Source: Conus ventricosus
Lineage: Eukaryota; Mollusca; Gastropoda; Neogastropoda; Conidae
Direction: 5' to 3'
Length of the DNA: 64,000 nt
NCBI GenBank assembly: GCA_018398815.1
Contig: CM031600.1
Coordinates: forward strand, 56,445,381-56,509,380
Shown: positions 46,501 through 61,700 of the stretch, in pieces
How positions within the stretch are numbered: the first letter of the stretch is position 1
How the letters are laid out: the number at the start of each line of letters is the position of its first letter
The notes under the pieces: generated by a model
What the model was told of the DNA's origin: nothing
Databases searched by the model: none
What the model saw: the letters and a program-made list of their open reading frames with translations, nothing else
Translations under genes and position numbers: made by a program

Positions 46501-47276
46501 CTCCCAATCTCATCTGATTTTCTCACTAGCGTACAATTTACACACCCACACACACACCCGCGAACACAACCGATCTAAACCCATCTCTCTCTCATTCTCT
46601 CTCCTTCCCTCCCTCCCTTTCTCTCTCTGTGCATACAGACTTCCCCCTCCTTCCCACAACCCCTGAAATAACGATTAGTCTTTCTGCACCTCGCCTGTAG
46701 GGGGTGGGGTGGGGAATTCTGATCGATGCAAAGCTAATAAAAAAAATAAAAGTACCACCCCACCCAACCCTACCAACCCAGCTCCAGGAAATGCATTACT
46801 TACGGTGCTGTCAGATGCCGTTCCGAGTCTGATGACTTTGAAGCTTGCCTTTTAATTCGGTCAAGATCAATGGAAGCGAAAAAACAAATCCCCTGCTTAT
46901 GCGTTTTGAGCACGTGCTTGAGTTCACTAAAAGTAAGACTTACTGATTTTCCACTATCATTCAGCAAGCCCAAACCCACATTCTTTTTCGTACTCTTCCG
47001 TCTTTTTTTTTTTTTTTTTTTTTAAGCGCCGCCCCCTCCCCCCCCCTCCCCCCCCCCCCCCCCCCCCCGCCGCCCTCTCCCCGTCATATTTTCTTGGTCT
47101 TCTTCCGTTCTGTATCTGTCGTCTTCCGCTTCCGTCTTCTTCCTGTATTGTTTCTCTCTCTTTTTTCCCTCTTTTTGGGGTGGGGGTGGGGGTGGGGTAC
47201 CCAACCCCCCCCCCCCCCCACCCACCCACCTTCTTAGTCTTCTCGCCCTTCTTGTTTCTCGACTTCTTTCCTCCCG

Positions 47277-47307
<31 letters not shown>

Positions 47308-47510
47308 TTCCCCATCTTCTTCCTTCCTTTCTTCATTTTTCTTCTGTGTTCTTTTGATCTTCGTCCTCTTCTTTCTCCAATCCATCTCCCCCCCCCCCCC
47401 CCCCCCCTTCGAAATGGTCTTTTCCGCCTTCTTAACGTTTCTTTGTGACCACCACCCTCCTCGACCCCTATAGTACTCCGTGTTCGGGGAGACCGCATGG
47501 CCGCACATGA
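46501..47510. repeat. Pyrimidine-rich region with poly-C runs
   Basis: The plus strand is strongly C/T-rich, most clearly 46,990-47,410, with poly-C runs near 47,037-47,068, 47,210-47,219, 47,278-47,307 and 47,391-47,407 and a T run near 47,005. Long frames on either strand (Pro/Ser/Phe or Gly/Arg/Lys) are composition artefacts. Confidence 0.8.
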
Positions 47511-47518
47511 CATTTTCG

Positions 47519-47600
47519 TTACCAAATGGCGATATCACCAAATGGGCGATATCACCAAATGGCGATATCACCAAATGACGATATCACCAAATGGCGATAC
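47519..47600 (+). repeat. 16-bp tandem repeat, 5 copies
   Basis: The unit is aaatggcgatatcacc with single-base variants. It contains the palindrome gatatc. Confidence 0.9.
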
Positions 47601-48085
47601 GTGCCATAGACATGTGAAAAGAGAAAGGGGGATGCAGGCGCCAGCAGGTCTGCACAAATGAGTGCTAACGCTTCCTTACTGTAGAACAGTACTGGTCTGA
47701 TTCTTCGTAAAACAGCACTTTTTATTTTTATTAATCTCTCCGGAAAATGATTTTAACAGCCATTCCATCTGATCGCCCGATTCTCGCTGGAGCACCGTTC
47801 TTCTTTGAACTTGCCTCGAAGCACCTTGCTTTAAGTTCAGACGAAGGTGTTTAGCGAGGTATTAAGGATTATCCCCTCTTAATCCCCTCTTCCTCCTTCT
47901 CCTCCTCCTCTCCCTCCCCCCCAGCCGCGCCCTGCCCCTTTACGCTACGAGTCGTTTAAGTAAATGATAATGTCAAAGTTTATGTGTGCACAGATGCTAA
48001 AACGCACAAGAAAACGAAGGCCCGCTACTTTTCCGATGATCATATGATCCGGAAGACCAGCAACATCCAGGATTGTGGTGGGTGT
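47601..48085. other. Unassigned sequence
   Basis: No repeat, exon or RNA recognised. Confidence 0.35.
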
Positions 48086-48089
48086 TGTG

Positions 48090-48101
48090 TGGTGGTGTGT
48101 G

Positions 48102-48190
<89 letters not shown>
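48090..48190. repeat. (GT)n-(GA)n microsatellite
   Basis: GT run passing into a GA run of about 50 bp. Confidence 0.92.
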
Positions 48191-48745
48191 CGTGTACGTT
48201 TCCACTTTCACCCCCCCCCCCTTTCCCTCATAGACACAGACACACACACGCACTTCCTCCAAACTTTTCGCAAAGCCCTTTCATCTTGGTTCCTTCTTAC
48301 TTCCCGGCCTTACAGCACAATGGAGGCTCGCCGATAGTCGTGAATTGTCCCGGAAAATGCCAAATCAAAAGTTACGAGGCTTTGAGGTGGAGAAGCCGGC
48401 AACGCGGGTAGGAGGTTTGCGCTGATGGGGTTAAACAAAAGAAAAAAAAAAACGTTCTCGCTGCGACGAAAGACGGATAACGTCTTTTGCTTTGCAATTT
48501 AGCAGGCTAAAAACGACGCTCTCCTTCTGGGTGATTCATGACTGCCTTTGTTTGGCCTCTGGCAAGGTCGGCCGTGTCTGTGTTATACTGATACGGGGTG
48601 GTCGTCGCCATCTGAAACTCGGCTTTGCGCGGAAACGCAAAATGTTACTCCTTAGAGGATTGGCTCCGAGTGATTGAAAAACGGGCAAAGCGTGATAATG
48701 GGACTGAAGTGGCGGCTGGCGTACACACGAGCACGGCTGCATCAA

Positions 48746-50317
48746 CAGGGATGAAAACAGTTTTTAAAAAAAAAGAGGAATTGGCGGGGATCTGGGGGTT
48801 CACCATGGGACCCCAGTGGGGTACATGGGCAACAGCCCGGCGGGGGTGAGGGGGCGGCGCCCCCTGAAGCTGAAGCATATTTTGTATTAAATATGGCATA
48901 AAAATCTTTAGAAATCACTTTCTTGCTTCTAAACAACTCATTCTATAGAACAGCTTTCAACACCATGAAGACAGACTGATGTGGAAAGAAACTATATCAA
49001 TTGAAACAAACATTTAGTATGATGAATCCTCAGAACTTTAGCTAAAGAAAATTTGACAAACAGTGCTTTCAGGACATAAAGAATAAGGCCTGTAGATAAG
49101 TAAATCAGAGTGGGAAATCAAACTAAGTAAATCATATGTATGAAAACGACTGCTGGACTTCAATAAACACAATATGAAAAATGATTACTTTGAAGTCCTT
49201 TAAAAAAAAAAAACTGAAGCTTTTGGGCCTTAGACCCTTTGTCAGGAAACACTAAACACGAAAAAGAACAAATGACATCAAAACAAACTGATGTCACAAC
49301 AGTCACACCCCCCCCCCCAACTTCCCTCTTACAACTAATCATATCCCCCCCCCCCCTCTTGACAAGTGTGTGTGTGTTGTGTGGGTGGGTGTGTGTGTGT
49401 GTGGTGGGGGTGTGTATGTGTGTGAGGTGGGGACGTGGGGGGGGGGGGGGGAGGGGCGAAGTGTGTGGGGTATGTGTGTTGTGGGGTGAGGGTGGGGGTT
49501 GGGGGAGAAGGAGTAGAGGAAGTATATAGGTAGTGGGGGGAGTGGGCTGTTGGAAAAGGATTTCATAGGGGTGCTTTAGCAGACACCTAACAAATGTAGC
49601 AAACGTTTGCATTATACCAGGGGGAAAGTGTTACACAATACTGTTGTGACATCAGTTTATTTTGATGTCATTTGTTCTTTTATATTCTTTTCGTCACTCT
49701 GACGTTTTTCCCTTGCTTTGAAGACTCTACGAGTGGAAGTACTTAGAGTAGGAGTCAAACTATCTTTGGAAATTAAACGTAGATTGCTGCATACCCAATG
49801 ATCTGAAAACATGCTGTAATGGTGTGGGAAACACACATTTTCTGTTGGTGACTGGGACGCTCGATGTGATCTCTGATTGCCACAAAGCCACGACTACCAA
49901 AGTAGACACGTTTTTGGCAAGGCTCGCAAAACACTTCAAATTCGCCGTCTTTGTCATGTTTTCTTATTACATCCGCGACTCTGCGGTCACACACGTCCTT
50001 CTGCTGCCACTCGGTCTTCTAGTGGTTCACATACTTCTTTCGTTTTTTTTTCGTTTTGTCTGCACACACTGGCGGCAAACTCTTACTGTGAATCGACGCC
50101 ATGATGAGAAATGATACTGGAAGGAAACAGAATGAGAACTAGGCTACGCCGTTTGAGAACATTACCGACAGAGAAGAAATTCGCTGTGCAGACAAGTTGA
50201 GATCGTTTCTGAGCATCATTCTTCGAATAATTTTTCGGCGGAGACTTTTTCTTTCGGCGGAGATGCGAAAAAATAACGGCGGAGACGGCGGAAACGGCGG
50301 AGGTGTTTTCATCCCTG
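48746..50317 (-). mobile_element. hAT-like DNA transposon, copy 1 (1.57 kb, non-autonomous)
   Basis: The ends are cagggatgaaaaca and, at the right, tgttttcatccctg: terminal inverted repeats of about 13 bp. The flank shows atcaa on both sides (48,741-48,745 and 50,318-50,322), a probable 5-bp target duplication. A paralogue at 55,916-58,718 shares the whole length. Inside are poly-C and GT tracts and a minus-strand remnant of a transposase first exon. CAGGG...CCCTG ends and the zinc-finger start point to the hAT group; the 5-6 bp duplications are shorter than the usual 8 bp, so a hAT subgroup or a related superfamily is possible. Most of the transposase is absent. Confidence 0.75.
49770..50102 (-). 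pseudogene. Transposase N-terminal zinc-finger remnant (copy 1)
   Basis: Minus-strand ATG at 50,102 opens MASIHSKSLPPVCADKTKKK, then meets a TAG and continues in the same frame through CDRRVADVIRKHD to a finger: FCEPC, 16 residues, then H-x5-H (IRDHIERPSHQQK). The Cys-x2-Cys...His-x5-His arrangement fits the DNA-binding finger at the start of hAT-type transposases. After the finger the frame is lost within about 25 codons. No catalytic domain follows inside the element, so it is an internally deleted copy. Confidence 0.65.
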
Positions 50318-50319
50318 AT

Positions 50320-54160
<3,841 letters not shown>

Positions 54161-54163
54161 CAA

Positions 54164-54228
<65 letters not shown>

Positions 54229-54350
54229 GTGTGTGTGCGTGCGTGTTAAAATCGCAGATCTCTGCGATGGTCGAGCGGTTTCTAGATTGGCTCTTTAGAT
54301 CTGGATCGGCACCAACTATCAATGGATTCGTGACCAGCCCACATTCCATC
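54164..54350 (+). repeat. (GT)n microsatellite and a degenerate tRNA-like fragment
   Basis: GT run at about 54,164-54,246. The following tggtcgagcggtttctag resembles a class II tRNA A-box region, with only a weak B-box-like word (ggattcgtgacc) 50 bp on. Probably an old SINE head. Confidence 0.45.
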
Positions 54351-54782
54351 TCTTGAACAGGTTTGTATTAAAGTCACTTCATTTCTGTAGGTTTTCCGTT
54401 GTTGTTGCTGTGCTCTATCTTGCTGAGACAGAAACCAACCAAGGGGTGAAAACCTAACCTCTATGCTGGAAGCAACAACAATCAAGTCAAAAAATACGAA
54501 AAAAAAAAAAGCAAGATGCTTCGACCCCAGTGAGCTCCAGGCCGAGATGAAGAGTACGATGCGGGCTGAACTGGGAACACTGGGGTGCCACCGCAGTCGA
54601 TATTCGTACCACTAAGCGGGTGCGTGTCTGACACTGTCGCACGAAGTTCCACACCAACACACAGCAGGTGGTCGTATCCCCCGGGTGATCCTGATTTTGC
54701 AACTCCGGATGAGGCCGAGTACGGGTAATGACAGATTCTTTCTTTTATATAACGCTAAAAGTACTGGTTTACTTCCGCCGTT

Positions 54783-55915
54783 TTGCATACTTGCCGTCAC
54801 TATTCTACTTCTCTAAATGACACGACGAAGCCTGTGCATCAAAGTATGATTATACAAACTTGCCGTCACTATTCTACTACTCTAAACGACACGACGAAGC
54901 CTGTGCATCAAAGTATGATTATACATACTTGCCGTCACTATTCTACTACTCTAAACGACACGACGAAGCCTGTGCATCAAAGTATGATTATACAAACTTG
55001 CCGTCACTATTCTACTTCTCTAAATGACACGACGAAGCCTGTGCATCAAAGTATGATTATACATACTTGCCGTCACTATTCTACTACTCTAAATGACACG
55101 ACGAAGCCTGTGCATCAAAGTATGATTATACAAACTTGCCGTCACTATTCTACTTCTCTAAATGACACGACGAAGCCTGTGCATCAAAGTATGATTATAC
55201 ATACTTGCCGTCACTATTCTACTTCTCTAAATGACACGACGAAGCCTGTGCATCAAAGTATGATTATACATACTTGCCGTCACTATTCTACTACTCTAAA
55301 TGACACGACGAAGCCTGTGCATCAAAGTATGATTATACAAACTTGCCGTCACTATTCTACTTCTCTAAATGACACGACGAAGCCTGTGCATCAAAGTATG
55401 ATTATACATACTTGCCGTCACTATTCTACTTCTCTAAATGACACGACGAAGCCTGTGCATCAAAGTATGATTATACATACTTGCCGTCACTATTCTACTT
55501 CTCTAAATGACACGACGAAGCCTGTGCATCAAAGTATGATTATACAAACTTGCCGTCACTATTCTACTACTCTAAATGACACGACGAAGCCTGTGCATCA
55601 AAGTATGATTATACATACTTGCCGTCACTATTCTACTACTCTAAATGACACGACGAAGCCTGTGCATCAAAGTATGATTATACAAACTTGCCGTCACTAT
55701 TCTACTTCTCTAAATGACACGACGAAGCCTGTGCATCAAAGTATGATTATACAAACTTGCCGTCACTATTCTACTTCTCTAAATGACACGACGAAGCCTG
55801 TGCATCAAAGTATGATTATACAAACTTGCCGTCACTATTCTACTTCTCTAAATGACACGACGAAGCCTGTGCATCAAAGTATGATTATACAAACTTGCCG
55901 TCACTATTCTACTAC
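54783..55915 (+). repeat. 69-bp satellite, first block (about 16.5 copies)
   Basis: The unit contains tctaaatgacacgacgaagc, ctgtgcatcaaagtatgatt and cttgccgtcactattctac. All copies here are exactly 69 bp, so one plus-strand frame stays open for the whole block (23-residue repeat containing HYSTSLNDTTKPVHQSMII). Two biallelic positions mix along the block: ttatacaaac/ttatacatac and ctactt/ctacta. The block is cut on the right by the hAT-like element. Confidence 0.97.
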
Positions 55916-56414
55916 CAGGGATGAAAACAGTTTTTTTAAAAAAAAGAGGAGATTGGCGGGGATCTGGGGGTTCACCATGGGCCCCCAGTGGGGTACATGG
56001 GCAACAGCCCAGCGGGGGTCAGGGGGCGGCGCCCCCTGAAGCTGAAGCATATTTTGTATTAAATAAGGCATAAAAATCTTTAGAAATCACTTTCTTGCTT
56101 CTAAACAACTCATTCTATAGATCAGCTTTCAACACCATGAAGACTGAGACTGATGTGGAAAGAAACTATGTCAATTGAGACAAACATTTAGTATGATGAA
56201 TCCTCAGAACTCTAAAGAAAATTTGACAAACAGTGCTTTCAGGACATAAAGAATAAGGCCTGTAGATAAGTAAATCAGAGTGGGAAATCAAACTAAGTAA
56301 ATCAGATGTATGAAAACGACTGCTGGACTTCAATAAACACAATATGAAAAATGATTACTTTGAAGTCCTTTAAAAAAAAAACTGAAGCTTTTGGGCCTTA
56401 GACCCTTCGTCAGG

Positions 56415-57639
56415 CTAAATATATTGCCAGAAGCCTACATGTTTCAAATTCTGTCAAACATGATGTATTAGTAATTTCTGAAAAGGACTATCCTAAAAGA
56501 GCTCAACACCTTACCTCTCTCCAGCCTGTTAGGGATTATACAAATGAAATATTTGAAAAATGTAACATTGATATTGAAATTATTTCAGATATGCCAATAG
56601 TTTCAAGCATACCTCATTGGGAGCATATCCAAGCTAAATTCGATATAGATTACACTGATATGAAGAAGTTGATAACATTAATATTCTGTCATGTGAAGCA
56701 AAAGAACACCTTGAAACCGTTTATCCATATCATCTGAAGATTTTTACAGATGGCTCGATTTTAGACTCGTATGCAGGGTCTGGTTTTGTGATTCCATTGC
56801 TGAAGTTTCGTAGATCTTTTTCTCTAGGGAAAGGGTTCTCCATATTTACGGCAGAACTGTATGCTATTCTTATGGCGTTGATTTTTATGTGTGACGATAA
56901 CACTGCTGTCTATAATATACTTTTTTGCGTTGATTCCAAGGCAGTTCTATATAGCTTGCAAAACTGGGAATCAAAAATAAGAAAAGATTTACTTTTTGAA
57001 ATAAGACATTACATACATGTTATTATGTTGAAAGGAAATTGGGGTATCGTTTTGCTGGATTCCATCACACTGTGGGATATCCGGTAATGAAACAGCAGAT
57101 AAATTAGCTAGAGATGGTGCGTTAAGAAAAACACCTGAGAGTAATTTAAAGCTTGACGTACAAGAAATTAATTCGCTATTAGAAAAATGCGTGAACAGTG
57201 AACACCTTCCAGAGAAGTATGAAATCTTATGTCCACAATATTTGTCATCTTTAATATACAAGCTTCGTCTCAATTCGTGGAAAACCAAGTTTTCACAAAA
57301 TGTAGCATGTGATTGTTCAAATCTATCAGTGGACCATATTCTTTTTCATTGTTCAATTTTAACTTCATTGTATAAAGAATCGAACGTGGATGTGACTGTA
57401 CATGCACGATCTATCAAAACAATAACCCACAAACCAGACATCGTGCAAATAGCAAAAGTGCTTTCCATGCATCAAATTAATAGATTTTTATAAACGTTTC
57501 CCTTCTTGATTTTTTGTTGTTGTTGATTTTTTTGTATTTATTTATTTTATTTTTTTTTATTTATTTATTTATTTTTTTTTAAAGTCTAATATCACCAAGT
57601 GTGAACAGACTCTAAATTAATGAACTCACTCACTCACTC
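56415..57639 (+). mobile_element. 5'-truncated RNase H-bearing LINE, nested
   Basis: The coding remnant runs from AKYIARSLHVSNS through IPHWEHIQAKFDIDYTDM, a frameshift, then HLKIFTDGSILDSYAGSG, FTAELYAILMALIF, VDSKAVLYSLQNWES, another shift, then CWIPSHCGISGNETADKLAR and a late C...C-x(n)-H...C motif (VACDCSNLSVDHILFHC). These are the catalytic positions of a C-terminal RNase HI domain and the Cys/His tail of an I-like LINE (clade tentative). The 3' UTR ends gaacagactctaaattaatg plus (CTCA)n. A 13-bp direct repeat, acccttcgtcagg, flanks it (56,402-56,414 and 57,640-57,652). Confidence 0.85.
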
Positions 57640-58059
57640 ACCCTTCGTCAGGAAACACTAAACACAAAAAAAGAACATAAAAGAACAAATGACATAAAAA
57701 CAAACTGATGTCACAACAGTACACCCCCCCCCCCAACTTCCCTCTTACAACTAATCATATCCCCCCCCCCCCTCTTGACAAGCGTGTGTGTGTGTGTCGT
57801 GTGTGTGTGTGTGTGGGGGTTGTTTGTGTGTGTGTGTGTGTGTGTGAGGTGGGGGGGGGGAGGGGGCGAAGTGTGTGGGGTATGCGTGTTGTGGGGTGAG
57901 GTTGGGGAGAAGGAGGAGTAGAGAAAGTATATAGGTAGTGGGGGGAGTGGGCTGTTGGAAAAGGCTTTCATAGGGGGGCTGTTAGAAGACACCTAACAAA
58001 TGTAGCAAACGTTTGCATTATACCAGGGGAAAAGTGTTACACAATACTGTTGTGACAGT

Positions 58060-58508
58060 TTATTTTGATGTCATTTGTTCTTTTATATTCTTTTCGTCAC
58101 TTTGACGTTTTTCCCTTGCTTTGAAGACTCTACGAGTGGAAGTACTTAGAGTAGGAGTCAAACTATCTTTGGAAATTAAACGTAGATTGTTGCATACCCA
58201 ATGATCTGAAAACATGCTGTAATGGTGTGGGAAACACACACATTTTCTGTTGGTGACTGGACGCTCGATGTGATCTGATTGCCACAAAGCCACGACTACC
58301 AAAGTAGACACGTTTTTGGCAAGGCTCGCAAAACACTTCAAATTCGCCGTCTTTGTCATGTTTTCTCTTATTGCATCCGCGACTCTGCGGTCACACACGT
58401 CCTTCTGCTGCCACTCGGTCTTCTAGTGGTTCACATGCTTCTTTCTTCTTTTTTTTTTCGTTTTGTTTGCACTCACTAGCGGCAACTCTCACTGTGAATC
58501 GACGCCAT
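58060..58508 (-). pseudogene. Transposase N-terminal zinc-finger remnant (copy 2)
   Basis: Equivalent of the copy 1 remnant. ATG at 58,508; the finger region is broken by small indels relative to copy 1 (near 58,260-58,275 and 58,370), so CDRRVADAIREN and DHIERPVTNRK fall in a frame that loses the first Cys pair. Non-functional. Confidence 0.6.
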
Positions 58509-58718
58509 GATGATAAATGATACTGGAAGGAAACAGAATGAGAACTACGCCGTTTGAGAACATTACCGACAGAGAAGAAATTCGCTGTGCAGACAAATTG
58601 AGATCGTTTCTGAGCATCATTCGTCGAATAATTTTTCGGCGGAGACTTTTTCTTTCGCGGAGATGCGAAAAAATAACGGCGGAGACGGCGGAAACGGCGG
58701 AGGAGTTTTCAATCCCTG

Positions 58719-61700
58719 TACTACTCTAAATGACACGACGAAGCCTGTGCATCAAAGTATGATTATACAAACTTGCCGTCACTATTCTAAATACTCTAAA
58801 TGACACGGGCGAAGCCTGTGCATCAAAGTATGATTATACAAACTTGCCGTCACTATTCTACTTCTCTAAATGACACGACGAAGCCTGTGCATCAAATATG
58901 ATTATACAAACTTGCCGTCACTATTCTACTACTCTAAATGACACGACGAAGCCTGTGCATCAAAGTATGATTATACAAACTTGCCATCACTATTCTAAAT
59001 ACTCTAAATGACACGACGAAGCCTGTGCATCAAAGTATGATTATACAAACTTGCCGTCACTATTTCTACTTCTCTAAATGACACGACGAAGCCTGTGCAT
59101 CAAAGTATGATTATACAAACTTGCCGTCACTATTCTAACTACTCTAAATGACCACGACGAAGCCTGTGCATCAAAGTATGATTATACAAACTTGCCGTCA
59201 CTATTCTACTACTCTAAATGACACGACGAAGCCTGTGCATCAAAGTATGATTATACAAACTTGCCGTCACTATTCTACTACTCTAAATGACACGACGAAG
59301 CCTGTGCATCAAAGTATGATTATACAAACTTGCCGTCACTATTCTACTACTCTAAATGACACGACGAAGCCTGTGCATCAAAGTATGATTATACAAACTT
59401 GCCGTCACTATTCTACTACTTAAATGACACGACGAAGCCTGTGCATCAAAGTATGATTATACAAACTTGCCGTCACTATTCTACTACTCTAAATGACACG
59501 ACGAAGCCTGTGCATCAAAGTATGATTATACAAACTTGCCGTCACTATTCTACTACTCTAAATGACACGACGAAGCCTGTGCATCAAAGTATGATTAAAA
59601 CAAACTTGCCGTCACTATTCTACTTCTCTAAATGACCCCGACGAAGCCTGTGCATCAAAGTATGATTATACAAACTTGCCGTCACTATTCTACTTTCTCT
59701 AAATGACACGACGAAGCCTGTGCATCAAAGTATGATTATACAAACTTGCCGTCACTATTCTACTTCTCTAAAATGACACGACGAAGCCTGTGAATCAAAG
59801 TATGATTGTACAAACTTGCCGTCACTATTCTACTACTCTAAATGACACGACGAAGCCTGTGCATCAAAGTATGATTATACAAACTTGCCGTCACTATTCT
59901 ACTACTCTAAATGACACGACGAAGCCTGTGCATCAAAGTATGATTATACAAACTTGCCGTCACTATTCTACTACTCTAAATGACACGACGAAGCCTGTGC
60001 ATCAAAGTATGATTATACAAACTTGCCGTCACTATTCTACTACTCTAAATGACACGACGAAGCCTGTGCATCAAAGTATGATTATACAAACTTGCCGTCA
60101 CTATTCTACTACTCTAAATGACACGACGAAGCCTGTGCAATCAAAGTATGATTATACAAACTTGCCGTCACTATTCTACTTCTCTAAATGACACGACGAA
60201 GCCTGTGCATCAAAGTATGATTATACAAACTTGCCGTCAACTATTCTACTACTCTAAATGACACGACGAACCTGTGCATCAAAGTATGATTATACAAACT
60301 TGCCGTCACTATTCTACTACTCTAAATGACACGACGAAGCCTGTGCATCAAAGTATGATTATACAAACTTGCCGTCACTATTCTACTACTCTAAATGACA
60401 CGACGAAGCCCGTGCATCAAAGTATGATTATACAAACTTGCCGTCACTATTCTACTAACTCTAAATGACACGACGAAGCCTGTGCATCAAAGTATGATTA
60501 TACAAACTTGCCGTCACTATTCTACTACTCTAAATGACACGACGAAGCCTGTGCATCAAAGTATGATTATACAAACTTGCCGTCACTATTCTACTACTCT
60601 AAATGACACGACGAAGCCTGTGCATCAAAGTATGATTATACAAACTTGCCGTCACTATTCTACTACTCTAAATGACACGACGAAGCCTGTGCATCAAAGT
60701 ATGATTATACATACTTTGCGTCACTATTCTACTACTCTAAATGACACGACGAAGCCTGTGCATCAAAGTATGATTATACATACTTTGCGTCACTATTCTA
60801 CTACTCTAAATGACACGACGAAGCCTGTGCATCAAAGTATGATTATACAAACTTGCCGTCACTATTCTACTACTCTAAATGACACGACGAAGCCTGTGCA
60901 TCAAAGTATGATTATACAAACTGCCGTCACTATTCTACTACTCTAAATGACACGACGAAGCCTGTGCATCAAAGTATGATTATACAAACTTGCCGTCACT
61001 ATTCTACTACTCTAAATGACACGACGAAGCCTGTGCATCAAAGTATGATTTATACATACTTGCCGTCACTATTCTACTACTCTAAATGACACGACGAAGC
61101 CCGTGCATCAAAGTATGATTATACAAACTTGCCGTCACTATTCTACTCTCTCTAAATGACACGACGAAGCCTGTGCATCAAAGTATGATTATACAAACTT
61201 GCCGTCACTATTCACTTCTCTAAATGACACGACGAAGCCTGTGCATCAAAGTATGATCATACAAACTTGCCGTCACTATTCTACTTCTCTAAATGACACG
61301 ACGAAGCCCGTGCATCAAAGTATGATTATACAAACTTGCCGTCACTATTCTACTACTCTAAATGACACGACGAAGCCTGTGCATCAAAGTATGATTATAC
61401 AAAATTGCCGTCACTATTCTACTTTCCTAAATGACACGACGAAGCCTGTGCATCAAAGTATGATTTATACAAACTTGCCGTCACTATTCTACGTCTCTAA
61501 ATGACACGACCCAAGCCTGTACATCAAAGTATGATTATACAAACTTGCCGTCGCTATTCTACTACTCTAAATGACACGACGAAGCCTGTGCATCAAAGTA
61601 TGATTATACAAACTTGCCGTCACTATTCTACTACTCTAAATGACACGACGAAGCCCGTGCATCAAAGATGATTATACAAACTTGCCATCACTATTCTACT

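Larger units (their letters stand above)
55916..58718 (-). mobile_element. hAT-like DNA transposon, copy 2, carrying a LINE insertion
   Basis: The same ends as copy 1 (cagggatgaaaacag; right end gttttcaatccctg with one extra base) and the same interior, plus a nested LINE at 56,415-57,639. The satellite sequence tactac flanks both sides (55,910-55,915 and 58,719-58,724), a 6-bp target duplication made inside a 69-bp satellite unit. Without the LINE the copy is about 1.56 kb, matching copy 1. Confidence 0.78.

Noticed and set aside
45330..46578. Frames of about 400 codons
   Set aside because: They consist mainly of the 1000-N assembly gap.
46957..47574. Gly/Arg/Lys-rich minus-strand frames of 167-205 codons
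   Set aside because: They are composition artefacts of the pyrimidine-rich plus strand with poly-C runs.
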